Shown here: positions 16,506-24,978 of the stretch, piece after piece
Numbering within the stretch: the stretch's first letter is position 1
Layout of the letters: the number at the start of each line of letters is the position of its first letter
Source: a halophilic archaeon
GTDB lineage: Archaea > Halobacteriota > Halobacteria > Halobacteriales > Haladaptataceae
Assembly: GCA_003298465.1 (NCBI GenBank)
Contig: QNGA01000003.1
Location: 124,001-188,000, forward strand
DNA: 64,000 bases
Reading direction: 5' to 3'
Position numbers and translations under genes: made by a program
The notes under the pieces: model-generated
The model's database searches: none
What the model was told of the DNA's origin: nothing
What the model saw: only the letters and a program-made list of their open reading frames with translations

Positions 16506-16898
16506 TTACTCCTCGTCGCTCTCGCCGAGCAGGTCCTCGACGGACTCGTCGCCGCGCGCGGAGATCTTCACGTTGAGCTGTTCGACCTCCTCGCTGACCT
16601 CCTTGCCGCGGACGGTGACGCGCTTGCGCTCGCCGTCGCGCCGCGGGTTGAAGCCGGTGCCGCCCTCCAGCATGATTTCCTTCAGCGCGGGTCCGTTCAC
16701 GTCGTCTCGCATCGGTCGGCCGGCGTTGTCGGAACCGCCCGTGATCTCGACCTCGTACCCGTCGAGGCCGACCGCACTGCCGTCGACCGACTGGCCGATC
16801 TCCTTCCCGAGGAAGCGGTTCGCGTCCTGTCCGTCGATGTCGCGCTGGTAGGTCGTCCCGGAGTCGGGATCCGCGACGACGACCTGGAAGTTTGCCAT
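16506..16898 (-). CDS. rps6e: 30S ribosomal protein S6e
   Basis: 130 residues. [20 protein letters not shown] at the start, [18 protein letters not shown] in the middle (the most conserved S6e segment) and [17 protein letters not shown] toward the end identify it. It is an archaeal/eukaryotic small-subunit protein with no bacterial counterpart. The start is the ATG at 16898, with a TATA-like CTTTTACC 22-29 bases upstream. The upstream in-frame extension is unlike S6e. Confidence 0.95.
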   Translation of the reverse strand: MANFQVVVADPDSGTTYQRDIDGQDANRFLGKEIGQSVDGSAVGLDGYEVEITGGSDNAGRPMRDDVNGPALKEIMLEGGTGFNPRRDGERKRVTVRGKEVSEEVEQLNVKISARGDESVEDLLGESDEE

Positions 16899-17042
16899 AC
16901 GGGGGAAGTGGCGGGCGCTCGGTAAAAGGAATACGATTTTGGCTTCGAGCACAACCCCGCGCGTTCGGTCTGGACGGGACGACGCGGACCAGCGGGGCGA
17001 ACCGAGGGACCCGCTTCCGGTCGTCGGAGCGGCGGGGAGGAG

Positions 17043-17453
17043 TCACCTCGCCCGGACGACGACGGTGTCGGCGGCCAGGTCACCGATGCGCTGACGGTCG
17101 TCGGTGAGGAGCATGACGACCAGTCCGACGGCGTAGCTCAGGAAGCCGTCGACCAGGCGAAGCAGGTTTCTGACGACCGACGCTCCCATTCCGCACGGCT
17201 CGCCGGAGCGTCTGACCACGACGACTCCCACCAGTTTCTTGCCGACCGTCTGTCCGAACAGCCCTTCGAGGACGACGAAGTAGCCGAACAACCCGAGCGG
17301 AACGCCGAGCCAGATGCCGGCCTCCCCGAACGGTAGCGCGAACGCCACGCCGAGCGCGACCGCGCCGACGAACGAGACGACGTGGTCGAGGACGAAGGCG
17401 ACGACGCGACTGCCGACGACGTCGTCTTCGGTCCCCATCACCGGTTCCGCCAT
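17043..17453 (-). CDS. RDD-family membrane protein
   Basis: 136 residues. It has the family arrangement: SRVVAFVLDHVVSF with the first Arg-Asp pair in helix 1, a second helix (GIWLGVPLGLFGYFVVLEGLFG), TVGKKLVGVVVVRRSG, and RNLLRLVDGFLSYAVGLVVML with Arg-Asp, ending DDRQRIGDLAADTVVV. RDD proteins are three-helix membrane proteins, some implicated in ion exchange; the substrate is unknown. It is divergent from the metallophosphoesterase. Confidence 0.9.
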   Translation of the reverse strand: MAEPVMGTEDDVVGSRVVAFVLDHVVSFVGAVALGVAFALPFGEAGIWLGVPLGLFGYFVVLEGLFGQTVGKKLVGVVVVRRSGEPCGMGASVVRNLLRLVDGFLSYAVGLVVMLLTDDRQRIGDLAADTVVVRAR

Positions 17454-17565
17454 ACGAACGCCGTACCCGACCGACGGAATAAGCTTTCTGTCACTTCGCC
17501 GCCGACGGCGAAGCGTCGCGCCGAAATTGCTTTCCAGCGGGCCGGCGTCCGTCTGTCGGGGGAGC

Positions 17566-18960
17566 ATGGCCGAGGTCTACTACTTCGTCAGCGATCTTCA
17601 CGTCGGCGGCGACGAGCAGTTACAGGAGGCCGAGTTCGAGTCGGAGTTCGTGTCGTTTCTCGAACGGCTCGAAGAACGCGACGAGGACGCCGAACTCATC
17701 ATCCTCGGTGACACGTTCGGACTGTGGGAGTTCACCGAAGTCGAGGGGTTGGCGAAGTTCGACCTGCTCGTCGATAACCATCCGGCCCTCTTCGAGCAGT
17801 TGCGCGCGACCGGCGAGCGAATCGAAATCACGCTCATTCCGGGCAATCACGACGCGGAACTCGCGGGCTATTCGGCGTACGTCGAACGCCTCGCGGCGTA
17901 CAACGTCACGCTCGACGCGGCGCTCTCGCTGGAGCGGGAGGTCGCCGGACGGACCGTCTGGATAGAACACGGGATGCAACGGGACCCCAACAACCGCATG
18001 CCGGACTTCGGCAATCCGCGGGCGAACCCGCTGGGCTACTTCGTGAACCGGCACATCACGAGCAAGGCCGGACAGCTCTCGGGGCACGGGAAGTACAACT
18101 GGCTGAAGGACATCCAGTCGATGACGCCGCTCGAAGAGATTCCGATGTGGATACTCTCGAACTACTACTACCGGGAGATGAGTCCCGTTCTGCGGTACGC
18201 CGCCCTCCCGTTCCTCCTGCTGTTCAACGTGAGCGTCCTCTATCTCGCTGTCCTGCTGATCGAGGAGAGCGGCGTCCTCGGAACGCAACTCGTCACAAAC
18301 GCGACGACGTCGTTCCTGCGCCGGCTCGGACTGGCCGGCGACCTCGTGGAGTTCGTCTTCGCCGTCAACGCCGCCGTCGTCGTTCTCCTGACCGTCATCT
18401 CGATTCCGCTCTACTTCCTCGTCCGCGACGTGAAACGGACCCTCGAACGGTTCGACCTCCTCGCGACCGACCCCGTCGCCGAGGAACGCGACGCCGCCTA
18501 CCTCGACGCGGCCCACGACGTGTTCGCCGAGTACCCCGACGCGGCGGTGTTCGTCTACGGTCACACCCACCGCGCCTCCCTCAAGTGGCTCGGCGAGCGC
18601 GTCGTCGTCAACACCGGCACGTGGCTGAAGCGACTCCACCGCGTGCAGCCACGAATCGGCATCCTGCCGCCGATATATCGCCCGTCGTTCCGGCTGAACT
18701 ACTTCCGGATCAGCGAGGAAGCGGGCGACGTCCTCGTCGAGTACGAGACCGTCGAGAAGGAGGCGCGGCGGGAACTCTCGCTGCTCCAGCGACTGCTCGC
18801 CGAGCGACGGCCGCCCGACCCGGAGATTCCCGAGCGGACGACGATAGAGTGGTCGCCCGACGACCGCGCCGAGAGCGCGGTTCGAGAGGCGGACGCGAGG
18901 CGGTCCGCCGACCGGCGGTCCGTCGACTCCCGCTCCGACGGCGACCGGACGGGGCGATAG
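17566..18960 (+). CDS. membrane-anchored calcineurin-type metallophosphoesterase
   Basis: 464 residues. Metal-binding motifs are DLHVGGD (about residue 10), LGDTFGLWE, PGNHDAE and, late, VYGHTHRA. Between the third and fourth motifs lie two strong hydrophobic segments: YAALPFLLLFNVSVLYLAVLL and FVFAVNAAVVVLLTVISIPLYF. The catalytic domain is thus split by a membrane hairpin, similar in plan to LpxH-like or UDP-sugar hydrolase homologues seen in some prokaryotes. The C-terminal 60 residues are Arg/Asp/Ser rich. The ATG at 17566 precedes the catalytic start closely. Substrate unknown, possibly a lipid or nucleotide phosphodiester. Confidence 0.85.
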   Translation: MAEVYYFVSDLHVGGDEQLQEAEFESEFVSFLERLEERDEDAELIILGDTFGLWEFTEVEGLAKFDLLVDNHPALFEQLRATGERIEITLIPGNHDAELAGYSAYVERLAAYNVTLDAALSLEREVAGRTVWIEHGMQRDPNNRMPDFGNPRANPLGYFVNRHITSKAGQLSGHGKYNWLKDIQSMTPLEEIPMWILSNYYYREMSPVLRYAALPFLLLFNVSVLYLAVLLIEESGVLGTQLVTNATTSFLRRLGLAGDLVEFVFAVNAAVVVLLTVISIPLYFLVRDVKRTLERFDLLATDPVAEERDAAYLDAAHDVFAEYPDAAVFVYGHTHRASLKWLGERVVVNTGTWLKRLHRVQPRIGILPPIYRPSFRLNYFRISEEAGDVLVEYETVEKEARRELSLLQRLLAERRPPDPEIPERTTIEWSPDDRAESAVREADARRSADRRSVDSRSDGDRTGR

Positions 18961-19015
18961 GGGGACAGTCCCCCCGCCGGAACCGTGCCGGCGGCGCGAG
19001 TTCTCCGGGGCGACT

Positions 19016-20488
19016 TCAGAACGGGTACTGGCGCTTCTCGCGCTGGACCGATATCCACTTCTCCTGCGTGAGTTCGTCGAGGATGGCGTCGCCGTTGTAC
19101 CGGCCCATCCCCGACGACTTCACGCCGCCGAACGGGACGTGCGGTTCGTCGTTGATGGGCTGGTCGTTGATGTGGACCATGCCGGCGTCGATGGCGTCGG
19201 CGAGGTCGTGGGCGCGTCCCAGGTCGCCGGCGTGGACCGAGGCGGCGAGGCCGTACTCGGTGTCGTTGGCGAGTCCGACCGCTTCCTCGTCGTCCGAGAA
19301 GGGGACGACGGGCGCGATGGGACCGAAGTGCTCGTTGCAGGCGGCGGCCATGTCGTTGGTCGCGTCGGACAGCACGGTCGGTTCGACGAACAGTCCGTCG
19401 GCCTCCCCGCCGGTTTCGAGGGTCGCGCCGGACTCGACGGTCGTCTCCACGTAGTCGAGCATCTGGTCGCGCTGGTCCTCGTCGATTATCGGACCGACGA
19501 CGTTGTCGCGGTCGGTCGGGTCGCCGACGGGCAGGCTCTCGGCGCGCTCGGTCAACCGCTCGACGTACTCGTCGTACACGTCCTCGTGGACGAGGTGGCG
19601 GTTGATGGAGATGCAGACCTGGCCCTGGTGGAGGAAGCTACCGAACACCGCCGAGTCGACCGCGGCGTCGAGGTCGGCGTCCTCGGTGACGACGTGGGGG
19701 TTGTTCCCGCCGAGTTCCATCGCTGGGAGCGCGAGGTTCTCCGCGGCCTGCGAGGCGACGCGCTTGCCAACGTCGGTCGAACCGGTGAACGCCATCACGT
19801 CGAGTTCCGGGTGGGAGGCCATCCGGTCGCCGATGTCGGAGCCGGAACCGGGGACGACGTTGAGCACGCCCTCGGGCAGGCCGGCCTCCTCGAAGATGCG
19901 CGCCAGCAGCAGACCGCCCACGACGGGCGTCGCGGAGGCGGGTTTGAGGACGACGGCGTTGCCGGCGGCGATGGCCGGAGCGACGGCGCGCATCGAGAGG
20001 TGGAACGGGAAGTTCCACGGCGAGATGACGCCGACGACGCCCATCGGCTCCTGCTTGACCTGGTTGTCCTTGCCGGGAATCATCGAGTCCTTGTAGTCCC
20101 CGCCCATCTCGAACGGGAAGTCGGCGGCCCGCGCGGTGATGCCCCGGGCGGTCTGCCACTCCGCGAACGCCTTCGCGTTCGCGCTCCCGGACTCGACGGA
20201 CAGCGACCGGAGGACGTCGTCGCGGTGTTCGTCGAGGAGGTCGACCGCCGCCTCGACGACGCCCACTCGCTCGTTCGGCGGCTGGTCGGCCCACTCGGAC
20301 TGGGCCGCGGCGGCGGCCTCGTAGGCGCGGTCGACGTCGTCCTCCGTCGCCGCCGGCACCGAGGTGACGGTCTCGCGCGTCGCCGGGTTCTCGACCGCTA
20401 TGTCGTCGCGGTCGCCGGCGTCGACCCACTCACCGTCGATGTACAGGGCGTTCCACTCTCCGTCGGTGGTGAAGGCTGAGTCTGACAT
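19016..20488 (-). CDS. NAD(P)-dependent aldehyde dehydrogenase
   Basis: 490 residues, full-length ALDH. Catalytic residues are all visible: Asn159 in SPWNFP, Lys182 in LKPASATP, Glu258 in MELGGNNP and nucleophile Cys292 in GQVCIS. The sequence is closest in style to the aromatic/benzaldehyde dehydrogenase-like group (VGGLLLARIFEEAGLPEGVLN), although substrate assignment from sequence alone is weak. It oxidises aldehydes to acids in the cytoplasm. A TATA-like CTTTAACC lies about 28 bases upstream of the ATG. Confidence 0.93.
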   Translation of the reverse strand: MSDSAFTTDGEWNALYIDGEWVDAGDRDDIAVENPATRETVTSVPAATEDDVDRAYEAAAAAQSEWADQPPNERVGVVEAAVDLLDEHRDDVLRSLSVESGSANAKAFAEWQTARGITARAADFPFEMGGDYKDSMIPGKDNQVKQEPMGVVGVISPWNFPFHLSMRAVAPAIAAGNAVVLKPASATPVVGGLLLARIFEEAGLPEGVLNVVPGSGSDIGDRMASHPELDVMAFTGSTDVGKRVASQAAENLALPAMELGGNNPHVVTEDADLDAAVDSAVFGSFLHQGQVCISINRHLVHEDVYDEYVERLTERAESLPVGDPTDRDNVVGPIIDEDQRDQMLDYVETTVESGATLETGGEADGLFVEPTVLSDATNDMAAACNEHFGPIAPVVPFSDDEEAVGLANDTEYGLAASVHAGDLGRAHDLADAIDAGMVHINDQPINDEPHVPFGGVKSSGMGRYNGDAILDELTQEKWISVQREKRQYPF

Positions 20489-20662
20489 TCGCGGCTAGGG
20501 TTTGGACGGACGAGTGGTTAAAGAGCAGGGGAGCGGCCGAACGGAATCGACTACCGTCGCCCGAACCGGGGACTGCGGACGGGTGACTCGTCTGGTTCCG
20601 TAACGGCCGAAAAAGTCGCAAAGTCGGGTCGCAGAAGGACTGTGCCTACGCGATAGTTCGGA

Positions 20663-20857
20663 TTAGACTCGGGTGACGTTCTTCGCGCGCGGGCCCTTGG
20701 GGGCCTGCTCGATGTCGAACTCGAGATCCGTGCCCTCTTCGAGGTCGGGGCCGCCGATGTCTTCCATGTGGAAGAAAACGTCGTCGTCCGCGTCCTCAGT
20801 CGAGATGAAACCGTAACCGCCAGTGTCGTTAAAGAAGTCGACAGTACCTGTTGCCAT
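20663..20857 (-). CDS. cspA: cold-shock domain protein
   Basis: 64 residues, a single cold-shock domain. RNP1 is GGYGFIS and RNP2 is DVFFHM; the start MATGTVDFFNDTGGYGF is the usual haloarchaeal CspA. It binds single-stranded RNA or DNA and acts as a chaperone. It is highly acidic compared with bacterial CspA. A TATA box (ATATAA on the + strand, 20884-20889) is 27-32 bases before the ATG, so the mRNA probably has almost no leader, unlike bacterial cspA with its long regulatory leader. Confidence 0.96.
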   Translation of the reverse strand: MATGTVDFFNDTGGYGFISTEDADDDVFFHMEDIGGPDLEEGTDLEFDIEQAPKGPRAKNVTRV

Positions 20858-20883
20858 TGCTTTTGTACGGAAGTGCGGGGTCC

Positions 20884-20889
20884 ATATAA
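20884..20889 (-). promoter_or_regulatory. TATA box of cspA
   Basis: TTATAT read on the minus strand, 27-32 bases before the start codon. Confidence 0.55.
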
Positions 20890-20934
20890 CGCTTCTGTGA
20901 GATATGTTGGCGTGAGGCTACGCGTTCGCGGCGG

Positions 20935-21561
20935 CTACCCGGAGCGTCGCCGGACGCCCGCGAAGTACGCCCGGTTTCGGCCGTGTCGCCGTTCGAACAC
21001 CGTCTCGACGACGAACTCCACGGTCCAGCCGGTCCGGGACTGGAACCGCTCCCGCAGTTCCGCGGGCGAGATGCCGTACGTCGGGCGCGTGCTCGACCTG
21101 GCGTCCCCAAGGACGGCGTACAGTCCGCCGGCGGGGACGACGGACCCGAGGCCGTCGATGAACCGCCGACGCTCGTCGTCGCCGAACTGGTGGAACATCG
21201 CCGAATCGACCACGGTCCGGAACGACAGTCCGGCCTCCGCCAGTTCCGCGAGGTCGAGGGCGTCCCAGACGAGGAACTCCGCGTCGATGCGCCGCCAGCG
21301 CGCCTTCGACCGCGCCTGCTCGACGGCGCGCGGCGAGATGTCGATTCCGAGCACGTCGTAGCCGCGTCGCGCCAGGAACAGCGAGAGTTCGCCCGTGCCG
21401 CAGCCGACGTCCAGGACCGGTTCGCGAACGAGTCCGGCCTCCTCGAGGTGAACGAACGCCCGCTGCGGTCGTCCGACGTCCCAGTTGGGGACGGTCGCGT
21501 ACACGGCGTCGTAAGCGTGTGCCCGGGAGTCTCGCGGCGAGGGCCTCCCCGCCCGACTCAT
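20935..21561 (-). CDS. class I SAM-dependent methyltransferase
   Basis: 208 residues. Motif I is VLDVGCGTGELSLFL, the post-I acidic end is VLGIDISPRA, and motif II/III segments are FLVWDALDL and PAGGLYAVLGDAR. The unusual C-terminal part (TYGISPAELRERFQSRTGW, then VFERRHGRNRAYF) resembles the thiopurine/small-molecule methyltransferase-like group in which the C-terminal Arg-rich strand closes the site. Target unknown; not clearly linked to a neighbour. Confidence 0.85.
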   Translation of the reverse strand: MSRAGRPSPRDSRAHAYDAVYATVPNWDVGRPQRAFVHLEEAGLVREPVLDVGCGTGELSLFLARRGYDVLGIDISPRAVEQARSKARWRRIDAEFLVWDALDLAELAEAGLSFRTVVDSAMFHQFGDDERRRFIDGLGSVVPAGGLYAVLGDARSSTRPTYGISPAELRERFQSRTGWTVEFVVETVFERRHGRNRAYFAGVRRRSG

Positions 21562-21639
21562 CCTCTCACCCGACGGTAGCGAGCCATGCCGGAGCTACGG
21601 CGGCGGTCGCCGTATTCGTTGTCCGTCTCCGGCGTCGGC

Positions 21640-22314
21640 TCACGAGCCGTTCAGATACGGCACGACCTCCGCGCGCAGGTACTCGAGGAACGCCGCGGAG
21701 TCGAAGTCGGTCGGTCGGTACACCTCGACGTAGCCGCTCTCGGCGGCGGTCATCTTCAGCTCGCGGCCGTCGTAGGTGTACTCCAGCCCGAGCTGGTTCA
21801 GCCGCGCCTCGCGAACGAACGCCGAGAGGTCGTCGTCCGCCAGGAGGTCGTCGCCGTGGAGCAGGCCGCTCTCGGCGCGGCCGTCGCCGCCGCGGAATCC
21901 GGCCTTCCACGCGTTCGCGTCGTCGCGCGCGGCGAGGAAGCCGTCGAGGTCGAGCGACGCGCGCTCGACCGCAGTGTCGGTGTCGAGACCGACGAGGTCG
22001 AACGCGAACGTGCCCGCGCCGCTCCCGACGACGACGAACTCGCCGGGAACGCCGACGAACTCCGTGACCAGCGTCTCCGTCGCGTCGGTCTCCTCGACCC
22101 GTATCTCGCCGTAGTCGAGTTCGGCCGTCTCGCGGGCCGCCGGGCGTTCGACCGCCGCGCGCCCCTCGAACGCCACGTCGCCGGAGGGAAGCGAGAACAC
22201 GCGCTCCACGTCGAGGGTGCGGTCCAGTTCGCGGTCGTTCTCGACGACCGCGTCCGAAAACGAGTCGACGACCTGGAAGTCGCCCTGCACGAGACCTATC
22301 ACGCCAGCGTTCAT
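21640..22314 (-). CDS. conserved-looking protein of unknown function behind a strong palindrome
   Basis: 224 residues, acidic, with no signal peptide or membrane segment. The first 60 residues read MNAGVIGLVQGDFQVVDSFSD and LDRTLDVERVFSLPSG; the middle has VEETDATETLVTEFVGVPGEFVVV in part, and FAFDLVGLDTDTA; the end is helical (FDSAAFLEYLRAEVVPYL). The alternation of strands and helices suggests a globular alpha/beta protein. I do not recognise the family. Codon use is normal. Between its TATA element (about 22340-22348) and the ATG lies a 20-bp palindrome, implying tight regulation. Confidence 0.7.
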   Translation of the reverse strand: MNAGVIGLVQGDFQVVDSFSDAVVENDRELDRTLDVERVFSLPSGDVAFEGRAAVERPAARETAELDYGEIRVEETDATETLVTEFVGVPGEFVVVGSGAGTFAFDLVGLDTDTAVERASLDLDGFLAARDDANAWKAGFRGGDGRAESGLLHGDDLLADDDLSAFVREARLNQLGLEYTYDGRELKMTAAESGYVEVYRPTDFDSAAFLEYLRAEVVPYLNGS

Positions 22315-22316
22315 GT

Positions 22317-22336
22317 CGTCTCGGAGTTCCGAGACG
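22317..22336. promoter_or_regulatory. 20-bp palindrome between TATA element and start codon
   Basis: Two nine-base arms, CGTCTCGGA and TCCGAGACG, around GT. It lies immediately upstream of the ATG at 22314 and just downstream of the TATA-like GAGTTAACTT. It is the longest perfect dyad I found in a promoter in this window and looks like a repressor operator; if transcribed, it would form a hairpin hiding the start. Confidence 0.6.
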
Positions 22337-22359
22337 GGGAAGTTAACTCGTCCGAATTC

Positions 22360-22377
22360 CGAGAGGAGTCTCCCTCG
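22360..22377 (-). terminator. hairpin after the lipase-maturation-like gene
   Basis: A near-perfect inverted repeat (CGAG, GGAG, CTCC, CTCG) 4 bases past the stop codon of the gene that ends at 22381. No T run follows, so its role is uncertain. Confidence 0.3.
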
Positions 22378-22380
22378 GGG

Positions 22381-23907
22381 TCACTCCGCCGCTCTCGGTT
22401 CGCGCCGGTCCGACTCCTCGCGCTCCGGGGCGTCCCAGCCCAACCGCCGGAGGGTCCGCCGGAACCGGTCGTCGTCGCGCGAGACGGGACCGAAGTACGT
22501 GCCGACCCGTTCCCGATTCCACCAGCACCCCGTCTCGGAGCGCTCCTCGGGCGCGGTGAACTCGTACCGGTAGCGCACCGCCCGGACGTGTTCGGGCGGG
22601 TCGTCCGGGAAGGGGTCCTCGCGGAGCAGCGACTCGACCCCGTCGTCGCCGTCGAGCAGTTTCGCCAGCAGGTGGACGAACCACGGATGGCGGCGCGGCG
22701 ACGGCGACATCGCGGCGAACCAGAGCTGCCAGCCCAGGCGGTGGTGGTACGGCGCGACCTGCGGCGGTCGGCGCTCGGGGTCGTCCGGCTTCCCCGGGAA
22801 GGCGTACGCCTTCCACTCGGTGTCGGGACCGACCGTCGCGTCGTCGGTCCCCTCGACGATTATCTCGTAGCGCGTCCTGGTGATGGAACCGAACGCACCG
22901 TAGGTGTTGACGAGGTGCAGCGGGTCGAACGCGGCGTTCATCGCCTGCTCGGACGACACCATGTTCTTGACGGGGTAGTAGCTCAGCGCGACGACGGCCG
23001 CGACCACCAGCCAGCCCGCGACCTGGAAGGAGACGGGGAGCGGCGCGACCGTGGCGGCGGGAACGTCGACCGGCAGGACGCCGGCGACCAGCGGGTCGGA
23101 GAACGTGCTGAACGCGAGGACGAGGGTGAGCGCGTTCAGCCACGCGAAGTTCCCGGTGACCATCAGCCAGGCCTGAAAGAGGACGGTGGCCACGCCCGCG
23201 ACGGCGGCGAACGGCTGCGGCGCGAAGTAGAGGAACGGAATCGCGAGTTCGGCGACGTGGTTGACGGCGACGCCGACGCGGTGGACGCGGTCCGACAGGT
23301 GGTGGGCGAACCAGCTGACGGGGTTGGGCATCGGTTGCGTCTCGTAGTGGTAGTCGAGGCAGGTCAGGTCGCGCCAGCAGTCGTCGCCGCGGAGCTTGAT
23401 GAGTCCCGCGCCGAACATGTTGCGAAAGAGAACCCAGCGGAACAGCCACGTGACGGCGACGGGGGCGGCGACGGTTATCGGGCCGAGGAAGATGGCGAGA
23501 AAGCCCGATTCGAGCAGCATCGACTCCCAGCCGAAGCCGTAGAACCGCTGTCCAGCGTTGACGAACGAGAGGTAGAGCACCCACAGCGCGGTCCAGACGA
23601 CGACGTGGCCGGCGACGCCGAAGACGGCCGGCACGCCGACGACGGCGAGCACCGACAGCGCCAGGCCGGTCCACGCGGCGGCGGCGACGGCGGTGTCGTC
23701 GTCGAAGAAGTGAAAGAGGCTGGGGCTGTCGCGGAAGCGGGAGCGCTCGACGTAGTCGCCCAGCGGGAGGAGACCGTCCTCGCCCGCGAGCGGTCGGAAC
23801 TGCCGTGCGGCGACGAGGAACGCGAGCAGGTAGACGACGCCGACGCCCTTCAGGAGCGCGAATCTGGCGAACCAGTACGGCCCCGGGTCCCACGGTCCGA
23901 GCACCAT
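22381..23907 (-). CDS. lipase maturation factor-like membrane protein (LMF family)
   Basis: 508 residues. About eight to ten membrane helices in residues 15-330 are followed by a soluble C-terminal domain (340-490) with the LMF signature segments EWKAYAFPGKPDD, VAPYHHRLGWQLWFAAM and WFVHLLAKLLDGD. In animals LMF1 is an ER membrane protein that helps lipases fold; prokaryotic homologues have no proved role. NRCxxD-like conserved GDDCWRDLTCLDYHYETQ lies at a loop and contains paired cysteines, a possible active or disulfide site. Haloarchaeal relatives exist. It is transcribed alone; no lipase gene is nearby. Confidence 0.85.
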   Translation of the reverse strand: MVLGPWDPGPYWFARFALLKGVGVVYLLAFLVAARQFRPLAGEDGLLPLGDYVERSRFRDSPSLFHFFDDDTAVAAAAWTGLALSVLAVVGVPAVFGVAGHVVVWTALWVLYLSFVNAGQRFYGFGWESMLLESGFLAIFLGPITVAAPVAVTWLFRWVLFRNMFGAGLIKLRGDDCWRDLTCLDYHYETQPMPNPVSWFAHHLSDRVHRVGVAVNHVAELAIPFLYFAPQPFAAVAGVATVLFQAWLMVTGNFAWLNALTLVLAFSTFSDPLVAGVLPVDVPAATVAPLPVSFQVAGWLVVAAVVALSYYPVKNMVSSEQAMNAAFDPLHLVNTYGAFGSITRTRYEIIVEGTDDATVGPDTEWKAYAFPGKPDDPERRPPQVAPYHHRLGWQLWFAAMSPSPRRHPWFVHLLAKLLDGDDGVESLLREDPFPDDPPEHVRAVRYRYEFTAPEERSETGCWWNRERVGTYFGPVSRDDDRFRRTLRRLGWDAPEREESDRREPRAAE

Positions 23908-24014
23908 CTACCCGGCACGTGTCGTTCGGTTCCCAAAACGATGGCGAGAGCGAACGCCGTCCTCCGTGGACGGGTCCCCGTCACGAACGTCCGGCTTTCG
24001 ACGAAACGGAGCGT

Positions 24015-24728
24015 CTACTCCGGACGGACGTCCCGAACGTCCGGATGCCCGAGATACGCTTCGAGTTCCGGCGGGAGTTCTTCGCGTGGCGTGTCGTCCA
24101 GCCGGTCGCGGACCGCTTGCCAGCTCTCGTGTCTGCAGAGGACGTACACCGGAATCGCGTCGACGTCCAGGATCGACGCGATGGCGAACCTGTGATTGCC
24201 TTCCGTCCAGTACACCTCGCCATCCCGTCCGATGACCACGAGCGGCTCCAGGTGATTGGCGTAGGCGTCTTCGAAGGGATTGTCGTCGGTAGCCTTCTCG
24301 TGCGTCGCTTCCTCGTTCGGTCGGTACCCCTCTCGGTCGATTCTGCGGAACAACTCGTCGATGTACTCGCATCTGACGGTCCGGAACTCCGCCAGGCTCC
24401 CGTATCCCCGGACCGTCTCACCGCTCTCGAACTGCTCTTCTGCCCACCGATACAGCGCCGTCTCCTCCCAGTCGCGTCCGCCCTCGAAGCGTTGTTCGAG
24501 CCCCCTGTACAGCGTCGTCTCGCGAAACGGACGACAGTTCTCCTCCCCGTCCCAGTCGCCGCCCTGCACTCTCCCGAGTCCCCAGTTGAGCCGCAGTTCG
24601 TCGTTGTAGTAGGTCACGTCGTCGGGCGACACCGGCAGTAACTTCCACGGGTCCGCCGGTGCATCGTACTTCCTCCCGTTGACGTGGTGGTGCCAGTCCG
24701 TGTAGCGGCGAAATCGACGGAGGTTCAT
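24015..24728 (-). CDS. protein with a ParB/Srx-like fold, unknown function
   Basis: 237 residues with unusually high Arg, Trp and Tyr. The N-terminal half (WHHHVNGRKYDAPADPWKLL, then WGLGRVQGGDWD) has no recognised family. Residues about 165-215 read EPLVVIGRDGEVYWTEGNHR then FAIASILDVDAIPVYVLCRH, which resembles the ParB/sulfiredoxin-like core in which a GNHR-type segment binds a phosphate. Single-domain members are often nucleoside-triphosphate-using enzymes or sugar-phosphate kinases. Such genes commonly lie in polysaccharide islands of haloarchaea, though none is seen here. AT content is higher than in neighbours. Confidence 0.65.
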   Translation of the reverse strand: MNLRRFRRYTDWHHHVNGRKYDAPADPWKLLPVSPDDVTYYNDELRLNWGLGRVQGGDWDGEENCRPFRETTLYRGLEQRFEGGRDWEETALYRWAEEQFESGETVRGYGSLAEFRTVRCEYIDELFRRIDREGYRPNEEATHEKATDDNPFEDAYANHLEPLVVIGRDGEVYWTEGNHRFAIASILDVDAIPVYVLCRHESWQAVRDRLDDTPREELPPELEAYLGHPDVRDVRPE

Positions 24729-24794
24729 TCCTCCGATGATTTCGTCCTATCGCCATATCTGTTCCGATTCTCGACATTTCTGGGTGAAAAGGGA

Positions 24795-24868
24795 TGCCGC
24801 CTCCCGGATTTGAACCGGGGACAGCTCGATCTTCAGTCGAGTGCTCTCCCAGTCTGAGCTAAGGCGGC
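24795..24868 (-). tRNA. tRNA-Phe (anticodon GAA)
   Basis: Read on the minus strand, the acceptor stem pairs GCCGCCT with AGGCGGC, discriminator A. The anticodon arm is CTCGA-CTGAAGA-TCGAG, giving GAA. The T arm is CCGGG-TTCAAAT-CCGGG. No intron and no encoded CCA. A T-rich element (CCTTTTTTGTACC on the minus strand) is about 25 bases upstream. Confidence 0.95.
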
Positions 24869-24978
24869 GCACTCGATACGAGGCGGATGGTACAAAAAAG
24901 GATTTCGAAATGCGCCGCCGGAACCGGAACGGCACCCCCGTCGCAAACCCTTTCTGCCTCGCCGTGCCAGTACCTGGC

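Noticed and set aside
21586..24195. 869-residue open frame on the + strand across three minus-strand genes
   Set aside because: It runs over the LMF-like gene and two neighbours; composition is Arg/Glu/Val rich and matches a shadow frame.
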